DNA of 64,000 bases from contig OW818690.1 in assembly GCA_942493315.1 (NCBI GenBank), forward strand, positions 3,038,001 to 3,102,000, given 5' to 3'. The position numbers and the translations under genes are program-made. The stretch is from UBA5429 sp942493315 (GTDB lineage: Bacteria; Bacteroidota; Bacteroidia; Bacteroidales; WCHB1-69). The notes under the pieces were generated by a model that had not been told where the DNA came from, did not search any database, and was given only the letters and a program-made list of their open reading frames with translations. Position 1 is the stretch's first letter, and each line of letters starts with the position of its first letter. Shown in pieces: positions 36,320 to 46,326 of the stretch.

Positions 36320-38329
36320 ATGGAATCTCATCGTTACTTATTCTGGTTTTTGGGCATTGTTATCATAATGTTAGTAGCTATAAAATCGCCTGTTAATGCT
36401 CAGAGTTATTCATCTCAGGAATTTAAAACAAAATATCTGGAAGAAAAAAATAGTCAAAAGAAATTTGATTATTTTTTTAAATGGATTGAACACAATTCAG
36501 AATCTAAAAAAAACATATCCTACCTTGAAGAAGTAATATTTTTATCCGACTCTTTAAAATTGTATTCTATTGAAGCAAAGGCACTTCATTTAATAAGTTT
36601 GGAATGGAAAAAAAGAGGAGAGTATGCTGATGCATTAAATCGTTTAAATCATGCACTCTCTATTTACACTAAAACCAAAGATATCCCCAACATAAACTCC
36701 ATAAAACTAGATTTTGCAGACATTTACCGGTGTTTGAACAGATTCCAGATTGCAATTGATGTTCTTAATGAAACCATTGAATTCTATATCAATAATAACG
36801 ATACTAAAAAATTGGCTTATATCTACAATCGTTATGCTGCTACCTATTTGGAACTGTTTTATAATTGCGATTCCTATCAAATTTTTCACAAGGACTCAGC
36901 TTCTTCAATAGAACAATTTATAATGAAAATTGATTCCATTCCTGAATTGAAAAACAATTATAAAAAAGTTCTTTATTATATCAAAAAATCTGATGCTACT
37001 GCGCACTCGATAGCTGATACCACTATCCTCATTTCAAATTTAATTATCAAAGGTCAACTAGAGATTGTTTGCTTTGGCAATCAGGAAGGATTAAATACTT
37101 TTAATGAAGCAATTACATTAATGAATCGTTCAGGAATTGATATTGAAAAACCATTGGTACTTATCAATATAGCCCGTGTTTTAGGAATATATAGAATAAA
37201 TAAACCGGAAGAAGCTGTTCAAATTGCTGAAAAAGCTTTAGAAATCGCTCAACAAAAACAGATTCGAATCTACATTTTTATGGCCAGCAATGTTTTACAT
37301 GAAAACTATTACGCTCTTAAAAACTATGAAAAAGCATATATTTTTTTAAAAAAATCCCATGATATTTTTAACATTTTTAGAGATGAAAATCTCCTTTTGA
37401 AAATGAATTCGTCTTCATTTGAAAGAAAAATAAATCAAATTGAAAATAAAGTTCAGACCAAAAAATTTCAACAGAAAATTTTAATTATTATTATTTTAGG
37501 AATCAGTGTATTTTCATTAATCATTATAATTTTAATGATGGAACATCAAAAAAAACAAAAGAAATTAATGCAGGACTTGAAGGAAAAATCTACCATAATA
37601 TTTAATCAAAATAATGATTTACAATTAGTTATTTCAGAAAAAGATAAACTTTTTTCCATCATTGGGCACGATCTTAAAACCCCATTTAATAGTATTTTAG
37701 GATTTGCAGAACTAATTACCGATGAATATGATCAATTGACGAAAGATGAAATATTAACTTATTGTCAATACATTGTTAAATCATCCAATAAAACCTTAAA
37801 TTTATTGGAAAATTTACTTATTTGGGCAAAACTATTACAAAATAGAATTGTTTTTGCTCCAAAAGAGATTCAACTTTATCATACTGTTCATGAAATTGGA
37901 TTGATTTTTAATGAAATTTTAATGAAAAAAAGTGTACTCTTTGAGAATGAAGTGTCTGAAAACAGCATCATATTTGCTGATGAAGAGATGTTAAAGACAA
38001 TTCTAAGAAACTTAATCAGTAATGCCATCAAATTCTCCAATATGGATGGGAAAATAATTGTTTCTTCTACTCTAAAACCGGAAGGTACTGAAATAACTGT
38101 CACTGATTTTGGAGTTGGAATCTCTAAAGAAAATATTGAAATATTATATCGTTTTAATTCTCAGTTCATTACAATTGGAACCGAGAATGAAAGAGGAAGT
38201 GGGTTAGGTTTGATTATTTGCAAAGATATGATAGAAAAACATGGCGGTTATTTAAGAATAGAAAGTGAGTTGAATGTAGGTTCAAAATTTATTTTTCTGA
38301 TTCCCAATATGAACAATTTGATAAAATAA
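36320..38329 (+). CDS. TPR-containing membrane sensor histidine kinase
   Basis: The 669-aa kinase starts with a membrane/signal segment (YLFWFLGIVIIMLVAI). A periplasmic or outer helical region of about 340 residues follows with TPR-like helices (YADALNRLNHALSIY, LKNYEKAYIFLKKSH). A second membrane helix (about 390-410) and a coiled coil come next, then the HisKA box with the phospho-acceptor His in FSIIGHDLKTPFNSILG, and a HATPase domain (NLISNAIKFS, DFGVGIS, GSGLGLIICKDMI). Autophosphorylation needs a cognate regulator, which is not adjacent. It is followed by two secreted-protein genes after 3 bp, forming one unit. Confidence 0.9.
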   Translation: MESHRYLFWFLGIVIIMLVAIKSPVNAQSYSSQEFKTKYLEEKNSQKKFDYFFKWIEHNSESKKNISYLEEVIFLSDSLKLYSIEAKALHLISLEWKKRGEYADALNRLNHALSIYTKTKDIPNINSIKLDFADIYRCLNRFQIAIDVLNETIEFYINNNDTKKLAYIYNRYAATYLELFYNCDSYQIFHKDSASSIEQFIMKIDSIPELKNNYKKVLYYIKKSDATAHSIADTTILISNLIIKGQLEIVCFGNQEGLNTFNEAITLMNRSGIDIEKPLVLINIARVLGIYRINKPEEAVQIAEKALEIAQQKQIRIYIFMASNVLHENYYALKNYEKAYIFLKKSHDIFNIFRDENLLLKMNSSSFERKINQIENKVQTKKFQQKILIIIILGISVFSLIIIILMMEHQKKQKKLMQDLKEKSTIIFNQNNDLQLVISEKDKLFSIIGHDLKTPFNSILGFAELITDEYDQLTKDEILTYCQYIVKSSNKTLNLLENLLIWAKLLQNRIVFAPKEIQLYHTVHEIGLIFNEILMKKSVLFENEVSENSIIFADEEMLKTILRNLISNAIKFSNMDGKIIVSSTLKPEGTEITVTDFGVGISKENIEILYRFNSQFITIGTENERGSGLGLIICKDMIEKHGGYLRIESELNVGSKFIFLIPNMNNLIK

Positions 38330-38332
38330 AAA

Positions 38333-41300
38333 ATGAATAAAAAAATACTCCTTTTCATTTCCATTTTATCATGTTTAGGATTGGGATATGCTCAAAATGA
38401 TGATCTCAGTATTCCACTGACAAATGAACTTCCTTCAGTATCTCATGATTTTTTCAGCATGGGAAATCTATCTATTCCAAAAATCACATTGAATGAATAT
38501 CAACGAGATCAAATAATTCCAAAATCAGTAAATAATTGTTATAACAATTATTATCCCTGGCCTTTTTACCAAACAGGGATGGAGTGTGGTCAATCAACCA
38601 GTATAAACCAGATTTTTAATTATGAAATTTGTTTTAATAGAGGATGGACTGATATCAATTATAACTTAGATCACAAATTTCCGGCTCATTTTGTCTGGAA
38701 TTTCTGTAATGATGGTATTGATCATGGCATCCATTTTCTGGAATCATGGAGAGTAGTTGAATGTGCAGGAACAACAAACTATACTGATTGGGGCGGATAT
38801 CCTCAATCCGGACAACATAAAATCTGGATCTCCGGATATGATAAGTATTACAGAGCTATGCAAAATAGAATCAATGAAGTTTTTGCCATGCCAACTGATT
38901 CGGAAGAGGGTATTTTAACTTTAAAACATTGGCTTTTCAACCATATAAATGGAGATCCGATAGGTGGATTAGCCAATTTTAATGCAACATTCAAATATCC
39001 TGATCATACTATTCCTGAAGGTTTTGCCGAGGCAGGGAAGTATATCATCACTGAATTCAAACCCAATCCAAATCATGCATATATCATTCTTGGCTATAAT
39101 GATACGATTGGATGGGATTATAATAACGACCAGCAGTTAACCAATCATTTAGATCTTAATTATGATGGTGTTGTGGATATCAAAGATTGGGAAAAAGGTT
39201 GTTTTATTATTTCTCATACCAGCGGTCCATCATGGGGTGATTATGGACAATGTTACCTCCCTTACAGGGTTATGGCAACAAATTATTTTGATAAAGGAGT
39301 CTGGGGAACTACAGCGTATAGTGCTAGAGTTAAAGAGCAGGTTTTACCTCAATACACCCTAAAAGCAAGCATTACCTACAATAAAAGAGGTAGGATTGCT
39401 ATTTATTATGGTTTTTCAACTGACACGAATGCCACAACCCCAACTCATATCTATCAGCCTTATATTTTCAATTACCAAGGAGGAGATTATTTTATGACCG
39501 GAGGTGATGCAATTTCGGATAAAACCTTAGAGTTTGGCGTAGATCTCTCCCCTCTCCTCGATCTTTTGGATTCCCCAAAACCGGTCAGATTTTTTATATT
39601 AATTGATGAAAAGGATGTTGATAATACAGGAAATGGGTCACTTAATTATTTCTCCATTTTCGATTATACCCATGATAAACCCCTTGAAATAACAGGAAAA
39701 GATTCTAATTTTGTGATCAAAAATAACCAAACTACCAGCTCTTCATTCGTGTATTTGTTTGATATTGAAAGACCTGTTATTCATGATTCCGTGATTACAA
39801 TAACACAAGGAGTTCCTTTTTCTATCCCATTATCAGCATCCGGTGGAATTCCCAATTATAACTGGGAAATATCAAAAGAATATGCTGTTGAACAACTTTC
39901 CGGTGCATATCCTACTGGTGGAAAACCAATCTATTTTGATAATATCGATTCCGGGTATGTTAGGATTGATCTTCCTTTTCGTTTTCCATTTTATCAAGAC
40001 CAATTTCATGCAGTATATTTATCTGTAGATGGATTTATTAATTTTGCTATTCAAGCTGATTTTCCTTTTGTACATACCCAACTTTTACGATTTGAAACAA
40101 CCCGTTTGATTGCGCCATTTATGGCAGATTTAATACTTTTAAATGCTAAAACGGAATATCTTGATCGCAAAATCATCATCTATTGCACTGCAAAAATCAA
40201 AAACCAACCCCAAAGTTTTATTAACTATGCTGTAACTTTATGTAGTGATGGATCTATCTTTTTTCATTACGGAACTCTCCTCTTTTCGGGGACACCTTTC
40301 ATTACGGGAATCTCTAATGGTAATAAAGCTGATAATATATTTAGTCCCCTGTCAAATATGAATTGCAATCAAATATCCGGTAAAATAATCCAATTTAAAC
40401 CGGTTAATCATTCTGAAAGTATCTATTTGACCCAAAATGGGACCCTTTACGGTACTTGTTTTGACACTATCCCCTTTGCTATTTCGGTAAAATGTGAAGA
40501 CAACAATGGGATTTCTACACAGAAAAAAATCAACATTCAAGTAACCCCTTTTAAAGGATTGATTCTTGATCATTTTGAATTAAACAATGAAATTTGCAAT
40601 TCTGCTCAAATTGGAAATCAACAAACTATAAATATTGTAATTGAAAATCAAAAAGATACTACGTTTAGTCCTGTGGTTTTTAATTATCATTTTTCTTCAC
40701 CATATATAACATCTATTGATAATCAAATTGGTATTGACTCTATTTATCCACTCGAGGTTCAGAGAATTGAAAATCAAATTCATTTTTCTACTTCAGATCA
40801 AGTACCCGACCATACCCCTATTAGATTAAATTGGTTATTAGAATCAGCAAATGATACTTTGAATAGTGGATTTTATCAATTTTATTTAGAAAAACCGAAG
40901 ATACTACTTACCAATTTTGAATTTCAGCATTTAAATAGTTCTCCTAACGAATATCAGTTAGAAATCAATCTAAAAAATCTGAAAGAGTGTTCTATTTCCA
41001 ATATCCATTATGAATTAACAATAGAAGATGATTCTCATACCATAATAGCTAAAGATACATCAGGACAATCATTTAATGGATTTGATTCACAAAAATTGTT
41101 ATACACTATTTTGGATCCGGATTTTACTTTTTCATCACAAAATCGGATATTGAAACTTAAAATCATGAATAATGAATCTTTACTGCAGACAGAATTCTTA
41201 CCCATTTATAAAGAAAATTATTATGTTTTAAAACCCAATCCAACAACAGATTTTGTAGAGATCAATTCTTTAGATCCCAATAATAGGATTGTTCGATATG

Positions 41301-41455
41301 AAATTTATTCTGTTTTAGGGAATATCATACAATCTGAAACTCCTAACTCTAACTTTATATTCTTAGATTGCAGAGATTTTGCACAAGGAGTTTTTATTAT
41401 AAAAATCACAAATCAAGCATCTGTAGTACAAACCGTCAAATTGATAAAATTGTAA
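38333..41455 (+). CDS. Secreted papain-fold-like (C1/C39-like) protein with T9SS type A domain
   Basis: This 1040-aa protein has a signal peptide (ending GYAQ). A papain-like domain follows: YQTGMECGQSTSINQIF with Cys85, NPNHAYIILGYND with the expected His, and ISHTSGPSWGDYG, where the usual Asn of NSWG is replaced by His. Between these lies an EF-hand-like calcium loop DLNYDGVVDIKDWE. The middle and end are beta-sandwich and Ig-like segments. A C-terminal PNPTTDFVEIN/YEIYSVLGNIIQ pattern marks a type A T9SS sorting domain. Catalytic status is uncertain (see findings). It lies 3 bp after a histidine kinase, and its TAA overlaps the next ATG by one base. Confidence 0.75.
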   Translation: MNKKILLFISILSCLGLGYAQNDDLSIPLTNELPSVSHDFFSMGNLSIPKITLNEYQRDQIIPKSVNNCYNNYYPWPFYQTGMECGQSTSINQIFNYEICFNRGWTDINYNLDHKFPAHFVWNFCNDGIDHGIHFLESWRVVECAGTTNYTDWGGYPQSGQHKIWISGYDKYYRAMQNRINEVFAMPTDSEEGILTLKHWLFNHINGDPIGGLANFNATFKYPDHTIPEGFAEAGKYIITEFKPNPNHAYIILGYNDTIGWDYNNDQQLTNHLDLNYDGVVDIKDWEKGCFIISHTSGPSWGDYGQCYLPYRVMATNYFDKGVWGTTAYSARVKEQVLPQYTLKASITYNKRGRIAIYYGFSTDTNATTPTHIYQPYIFNYQGGDYFMTGGDAISDKTLEFGVDLSPLLDLLDSPKPVRFFILIDEKDVDNTGNGSLNYFSIFDYTHDKPLEITGKDSNFVIKNNQTTSSSFVYLFDIERPVIHDSVITITQGVPFSIPLSASGGIPNYNWEISKEYAVEQLSGAYPTGGKPIYFDNIDSGYVRIDLPFRFPFYQDQFHAVYLSVDGFINFAIQADFPFVHTQLLRFETTRLIAPFMADLILLNAKTEYLDRKIIIYCTAKIKNQPQSFINYAVTLCSDGSIFFHYGTLLFSGTPFITGISNGNKADNIFSPLSNMNCNQISGKIIQFKPVNHSESIYLTQNGTLYGTCFDTIPFAISVKCEDNNGISTQKKINIQVTPFKGLILDHFELNNEICNSAQIGNQQTINIVIENQKDTTFSPVVFNYHFSSPYITSIDNQIGIDSIYPLEVQRIENQIHFSTSDQVPDHTPIRLNWLLESANDTLNSGFYQFYLEKPKILLTNFEFQHLNSSPNEYQLEINLKNLKECSISNIHYELTIEDDSHTIIAKDTSGQSFNGFDSQKLLYTILDPDFTFSSQNRILKLKIMNNESLLQTEFLPIYKENYYVLKPNPTTDFVEINSLDPNNRIVRYEIYSVLGNIIQSETPNSNFIFLDCRDFAQGVFIIKITNQASVVQTVKLIKL

Positions 41456-43401
41456 TGAAAAAATTTCCTTTTGTTCTGTTTATGTTACTTCTTTCTTTTA
41501 GTATAAAGGGGCAAAATAACATATATTGTCAAATGTTTGATTCCTTAAAAAATGCAACTACAACGATTTATATGACTCCTGATGCCAATGATCACAGTTA
41601 TTATGGTGATGGAATGAGTTACTTTTTGGAAGCACTTTTAAGGATGTATGAACAAACCGGTAATCTTTCTTATATTGAAGATTTTATCAACAATTCACAT
41701 GATATGATGAAGAACAGAGATGATTTTCGTGGAAACAACAGAAACAAACCTGTTTGGTCCACAAAACATCGGGTAAACAATTGTTATGGACCGATTACAC
41801 ATCAAACTGCATTAATACTGATTCCATTTGTTCATTACTGTTATTTAACGGAATATTCTAAAAATGAGATATTTAATTCTCTTCAATTTTCAGAAGAGTT
41901 TATCACTTTTGACCAAAAAATCGTAAGAAATTTAAAAGAATACTCTGATTGGCTAAACCAGAAATTAATGGAAACTGTTATTTATTATGATACAAATTAC
42001 TGGGACGCAGACTCTTGTATGATCCAATATGCAGATGATAACTGTGAAAGCAGGGTTAATATTGAAGGTACAGACAGACAAATGAATTGGGCTTATGTCT
42101 ATTTATATCTGGCTTTAAAAAAACAAGGAACTGAACAGGGAATCTATTATTTAAACAAATATGAGCAAATTGTTTGTCTGTATAGAACTATTTTAAGAGA
42201 GAAGAAACTCTATAATAAAATCCCCTATTATATTTGGCCGGAGAGTGGCTGGTCTCCTTACCAAACCGGCAAGAGTGAAGATATTTCTCATGCCGGAGCT
42301 ACTATTGATTTAGTTCAGTTTTCTTATGATAACAAGGACTTTATCCAACGTTTTTCTCAAAACAAATGTAAAAATCTCACCTATTTTACTGAAACTGATC
42401 TTTGGAAGTTTGCCAATACTTTTACTTACAATATTTATGATTCTCCTTTAAAATATCACAATTCCATTGATGGGTCCTGTTATTTTTGGAAATATCCTAA
42501 AAATTGTGAAGATTTAGACTTTTCTATCTCTTATGGACTAAACAGATGGGTATCCCTTAGCAAAAATGGAATCCATCCCCAACTAACGGATGCTGATGTA
42601 TATTACTATTCTATATCTGACTATTACACCTCCTATCTTTTCGCACCTGAACAATTTTATTACGGTTCAATGGGTGGCAATTTATTAGGGATTGCCAATG
42701 CCGAAAAATATTTAAAACAAATGAAACCGATTGGAATGACACCTATCGATTCCATTTTCCTAAAATTTCCTCCCATTCCACCCATTAATGGAAGTTTAGA
42801 AAACCTAAATGATGGAGAATTTTCGGTTTTATTCCATAAAGAATCACTTTTTTCTAAAGAAATAAAATTTAAAGTGGTTCCCAATACCAAATTAGGATAC
42901 CATAAAAATTTTAGCATCAATTTTACCAATGTTGGATATCAGCTTATTCAAATTCCTTTAAATGAACAAGAAACAAAATGGGTTGAAACACATAAACCGA
43001 ATACGAAATCAAGATTTGCAACATCAACATTTACAGCTCACTTAGATAATGATTCCACTAATATATTAATAAAAACTATTGAAAATATTATTTCTATATA
43101 TAATATCGATAGTACTCAACTGTGTACAATTGAATTAGAAAAAGGGAATTATCTATTTTGTGCCGGTGATTTCAATCAGGATCATAAAGATGAGCTTGTG
43201 GTTTACAATAAAAACAATGGAGAATTTACTTTTTATTTATGGAATGGAATCTCTAAAACTTTAATGCCTTTTAATAATTGTAAATTTCCACAGAATCAAT
43301 TTATTGAATATATCACTACCGTTCAAGTAGATAAAATAGACCATCTGGTGGTTTTCAGGTTAAGTGATAAGACTTTTTCTATTTATCATATTGATTTTTA
43401 A
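41455..43401 (+). CDS. Secreted alpha-helical (possible alpha/alpha-toroid) protein with FG-GAP-like end
   Basis: The ATG at 41455 (TAATG overlap with the previous stop) starts MKKFPFVLFMLLLSFSIKGQ, a signal peptide; an in-frame ATG at 41368 would sit inside the previous gene. The 648-aa protein has many helices with aromatic-rich turns (YYGDGMSYFLEALLRMYEQ, ISHAGATIDLVQFSYDN), consistent with an (alpha/alpha)-toroid as in glycan-acting enzymes, but no family is firmly recognised. The C-terminal DFNQDHKDELVVY resembles an FG-GAP/VCBS calcium repeat. It is the last gene of the kinase, papain-like, toroid unit. Confidence 0.6.
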   Translation: MKKFPFVLFMLLLSFSIKGQNNIYCQMFDSLKNATTTIYMTPDANDHSYYGDGMSYFLEALLRMYEQTGNLSYIEDFINNSHDMMKNRDDFRGNNRNKPVWSTKHRVNNCYGPITHQTALILIPFVHYCYLTEYSKNEIFNSLQFSEEFITFDQKIVRNLKEYSDWLNQKLMETVIYYDTNYWDADSCMIQYADDNCESRVNIEGTDRQMNWAYVYLYLALKKQGTEQGIYYLNKYEQIVCLYRTILREKKLYNKIPYYIWPESGWSPYQTGKSEDISHAGATIDLVQFSYDNKDFIQRFSQNKCKNLTYFTETDLWKFANTFTYNIYDSPLKYHNSIDGSCYFWKYPKNCEDLDFSISYGLNRWVSLSKNGIHPQLTDADVYYYSISDYYTSYLFAPEQFYYGSMGGNLLGIANAEKYLKQMKPIGMTPIDSIFLKFPPIPPINGSLENLNDGEFSVLFHKESLFSKEIKFKVVPNTKLGYHKNFSINFTNVGYQLIQIPLNEQETKWVETHKPNTKSRFATSTFTAHLDNDSTNILIKTIENIISIYNIDSTQLCTIELEKGNYLFCAGDFNQDHKDELVVYNKNNGEFTFYLWNGISKTLMPFNNCKFPQNQFIEYITTVQVDKIDHLVVFRLSDKTFSIYHIDF

Positions 43402-43413
43402 GGGGATTTTTCG

Positions 43414-43421
43414 TATCTTTG
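43414..43421 (+). promoter_or_regulatory. -7 promoter box of uvrA
   Basis: TATCTTTG fits TAnnTTTG, 22 bp before the uvrA ATG at 43444. Confidence 0.6.
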
Positions 43422-43443
43422 CGCACTTTTCTAAAATAGCTTT

Positions 43444-46326
43444 ATGAGCGAAGAATTTATCAGAATCAAAGGTGCTAAAGTAAACAATCTCAAGAATATA
43501 GATGTTGACATTCCCCGAAATAAAATTGTGGTCATTACAGGTTTGTCGGGCTCAGGAAAATCATCTTTAGCATTTGACACCCTTTATGCTGAAGGGCAAA
43601 GACGGTATGTGGAAAGCTTAAGTTCTTATGCCCGCCAATTTATGGGCAAACTATCCAAACCGGAAGTGGAGTTTATTAAAGGATTACCCCCTGCCATAGC
43701 GATCGAACAAAAAGTGATTTCACGCAATCCTAGATCAACAGTTGGAACAACCACTGAAATATATGAATATGTAAAACTTCTATTTGCCAGAATTGGTAAA
43801 ACATACTCTCCCGTTAGTGGAAAAGAGGTAAAAAGGGAAGATATTAAGGATGTTGTAAATTATATTGAAACAGCCCCTGAGAATGCACGGATCTATATTC
43901 TATCCCCATTGATTCCGGTATCAGGAAGATCTGTCTATGATCAGTTGGAGATCCTGAAAATGCAAGGATTTTCGAGAGTTATTGAGAATAGTGTTGTCAT
44001 TGATATCGATGAAATATTAGAGAGAAAATCAAAAGATGGTAAATCCAAAAAAGTGGATCATAAGTGGGCCAAAAATATTCAGATTTTAATCGATCGTTTT
44101 AAAGCTTCTTCCATCTCAGAACATCCTCAAAGATTACATGATTCAATACAAACTGCATTTTCAGAAGGAAAAGGTACCTGTATTATTCAGATCGAAAATG
44201 GAGAATTGTCGCAAAAATCATTTTCCAATCTATTCGAAATGGATGGAATCTCTTTTATTGAGCCAACCCCGCACCTATTCAGTTTCAATAACCCTTATGG
44301 CGCTTGTAAAGAGTGTAATGGGAGTGGCATTGTGGATGGATATGATATTCAATTGATTTTCCCGAATGTTGAAAGATCTGTATATGATGATGCTGTTGAA
44401 GTGTGGACCAACAGCTCCCTTAAAATGTTTAAAGAGAAGTTTATTAAAACATCTTCTAAATTAAAATTTCCTATTCATAAACCTGTTAGAGAACTTACCG
44501 GCTTAGAATACCATATTTTATGGAATGGAGACTCTTCTGAAAATATCATCGGAGTTAAAGAATCATTAGATTTGGCAGAAGAGAATCCACCCAACCCATT
44601 TATAAAACTATATCTTTCCAGATTTAAAGGACAAACAGTTTGTCCCGTTTGTAATGGAAGTCGCTTAAGACAAGACGCTGATTATGTAAAAGTGGGTATG
44701 ATGAGCATCTCAGATATGGTGAATATGCCCATCGATGAGTTGTATCAGTTTTTTAAGAAATATAAATTTAAAACACCTAACGAACAAAAGATTGCACAAC
44801 ATCTATTAACAGAAATATTAAATCGTTTAGGTTTCGTCGTGGATGTGGGGCTGGGTTATTTAACCCTGAATAGAAATAGTCGTTCATTATCAGGTGGGGA
44901 GTCTCAAAGAATAAATCTGGCTACAACCTTAGGCAGCAGCCTGGTTGGATCACTTTATATTTTAGATGAACCCAGTATAGGATTGCATTCTAAAGATACT
45001 GAAAATCTGATCAATGTATTGAAAAGATTAAGAGATATTGGCAACACTGTTGTGGTAGTGGAACACGATGAAGATATTATCAAATGTGCAGATTATATCA
45101 TTGACATTGGTCCGTTTGCAGGAAGATTAGGTGGTGAAGTTGTGTTCAAAGGAACTTATAATGAACTGATTAACGACTCCAACAACCTTACGGCACAATA
45201 TATCAGAGGGATGGAAGCTGATGGGAAAAAGAATAGTTCTACACTTCCCGTTTTATCAATACCCACCCCAACAGTAAGGAGAAAATGGAAAAACTACGTT
45301 CAAATTAATAATGTTCAAACTTTTAATTTAAAAAATATTACTGTAAAATTCCCATTAGATATTTTTACCGTGGTGACAGGTGTCAGTGGTTCCGGAAAAA
45401 GTACCTTGGTAAAAAAAGAACTATATGAAAGATTGGAGAAAAATTTAGGATTATTTAGATATATCAATAGAGAAGCGGAATCAAGTATTTTTGTTTCTAA
45501 AAATAATCTTTCCAGAGTCGTGATGATTGATCAGAATCCGATTGGAAAATCTACCCGATCCAATCCGGCTACGTATATCAAAATTTTTGATCATATCAGA
45601 GAACTTTATGCCCAACAACCCTTAGCCATTCAAAGAAATTACAAAGCTTCCTTTTTCTCCTTTAACCGGGAAGGGGGACGTTGTGAAACATGTCAGGGGG
45701 AAGGTGTTATCCATATCAGCATGCAGTTTATGGCAGATGTGGACCTTCTGTGTTCAGATTGTAATGGAAAAAGATATAAAGAAGAAGTTTTAGATGTAAA
45801 AATTGACGGAATCTCTATCAGTGATATTCTCGATATGACGATCAATCAGGCTTTTGAATTTTTTAAAACATTGGCCAAATCAAACTATACAACCAATATC
45901 TTAAATGGGTTGAATGTTTTGATAGAAGTGGGTTTAGGATATCTTAAACTGGGACAATCCTCTTCTACCCTATCGGGTGGCGAAGCGCAAAGAATAAAAC
46001 TAGCACTTTACCTTACCCAAGCTAATGCTACAAAAGATCATATTTTTATTTTCGATGAACCAACAACCGGCCTCCATTTTCATGATATTAACAAGTTGTA
46101 TCATGCTTTTAATAAACTAATTGAGATTGGAAACACCGTAATTGTGATTGAACATAATACTGAATTAATAAAATGTGCTGACTGGATTATCGACTTAGGC
46201 CCAGAAGGAGGAAGTAAGGGTGGATATGTTGTTTTTGAAGGCACACCGGAAGAGATTATTCAATCTAAATCATCTTTTACCGGAAAATATATCATACCAA
46301 AATTGAAAAAAAATGGCAACATTTAA
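43444..46326 (+). CDS. uvrA: UvrA-family excinuclease ABC subunit A
   Basis: UvrA is the damage-recognition ATPase of nucleotide excision repair. The 960-aa protein has two ABC cassettes (Walker A GLSGSGKSSL and GVSGSGKSTL; signatures LSGGESQRI and LSGGEAQRI) and the UvrB-binding stretch PPAIAIEQKVISRNPRSTVG. The C-terminal zinc module CETCQGEG with CSDCNGKRY is intact. In the first zinc module the upstream CxxC is missing before PHLFSFNNPYGACKECNGSG; this is seen in a second UvrA lineage of Bacteroidota, so a paralog elsewhere is possible. It overlaps rimO by 14 bp. Confidence 0.95.
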   Translation: MSEEFIRIKGAKVNNLKNIDVDIPRNKIVVITGLSGSGKSSLAFDTLYAEGQRRYVESLSSYARQFMGKLSKPEVEFIKGLPPAIAIEQKVISRNPRSTVGTTTEIYEYVKLLFARIGKTYSPVSGKEVKREDIKDVVNYIETAPENARIYILSPLIPVSGRSVYDQLEILKMQGFSRVIENSVVIDIDEILERKSKDGKSKKVDHKWAKNIQILIDRFKASSISEHPQRLHDSIQTAFSEGKGTCIIQIENGELSQKSFSNLFEMDGISFIEPTPHLFSFNNPYGACKECNGSGIVDGYDIQLIFPNVERSVYDDAVEVWTNSSLKMFKEKFIKTSSKLKFPIHKPVRELTGLEYHILWNGDSSENIIGVKESLDLAEENPPNPFIKLYLSRFKGQTVCPVCNGSRLRQDADYVKVGMMSISDMVNMPIDELYQFFKKYKFKTPNEQKIAQHLLTEILNRLGFVVDVGLGYLTLNRNSRSLSGGESQRINLATTLGSSLVGSLYILDEPSIGLHSKDTENLINVLKRLRDIGNTVVVVEHDEDIIKCADYIIDIGPFAGRLGGEVVFKGTYNELINDSNNLTAQYIRGMEADGKKNSSTLPVLSIPTPTVRRKWKNYVQINNVQTFNLKNITVKFPLDIFTVVTGVSGSGKSTLVKKELYERLEKNLGLFRYINREAESSIFVSKNNLSRVVMIDQNPIGKSTRSNPATYIKIFDHIRELYAQQPLAIQRNYKASFFSFNREGGRCETCQGEGVIHISMQFMADVDLLCSDCNGKRYKEEVLDVKIDGISISDILDMTINQAFEFFKTLAKSNYTTNILNGLNVLIEVGLGYLKLGQSSSTLSGGEAQRIKLALYLTQANATKDHIFIFDEPTTGLHFHDINKLYHAFNKLIEIGNTVIVIEHNTELIKCADWIIDLGPEGGSKGGYVVFEGTPEEIIQSKSSFTGKYIIPKLKKNGNI

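Noticed and set aside
36320..43401. Two-component pair with an adjacent response regulator
   Set aside because: No receiver-domain gene lies next to either histidine kinase in the window, so a pair cannot be claimed.
44138..44356. Small genes inside uvrA and on the opposite strand of many genes
   Set aside because: They are shadow frames of strongly coding genes and show no own promoter or family match.
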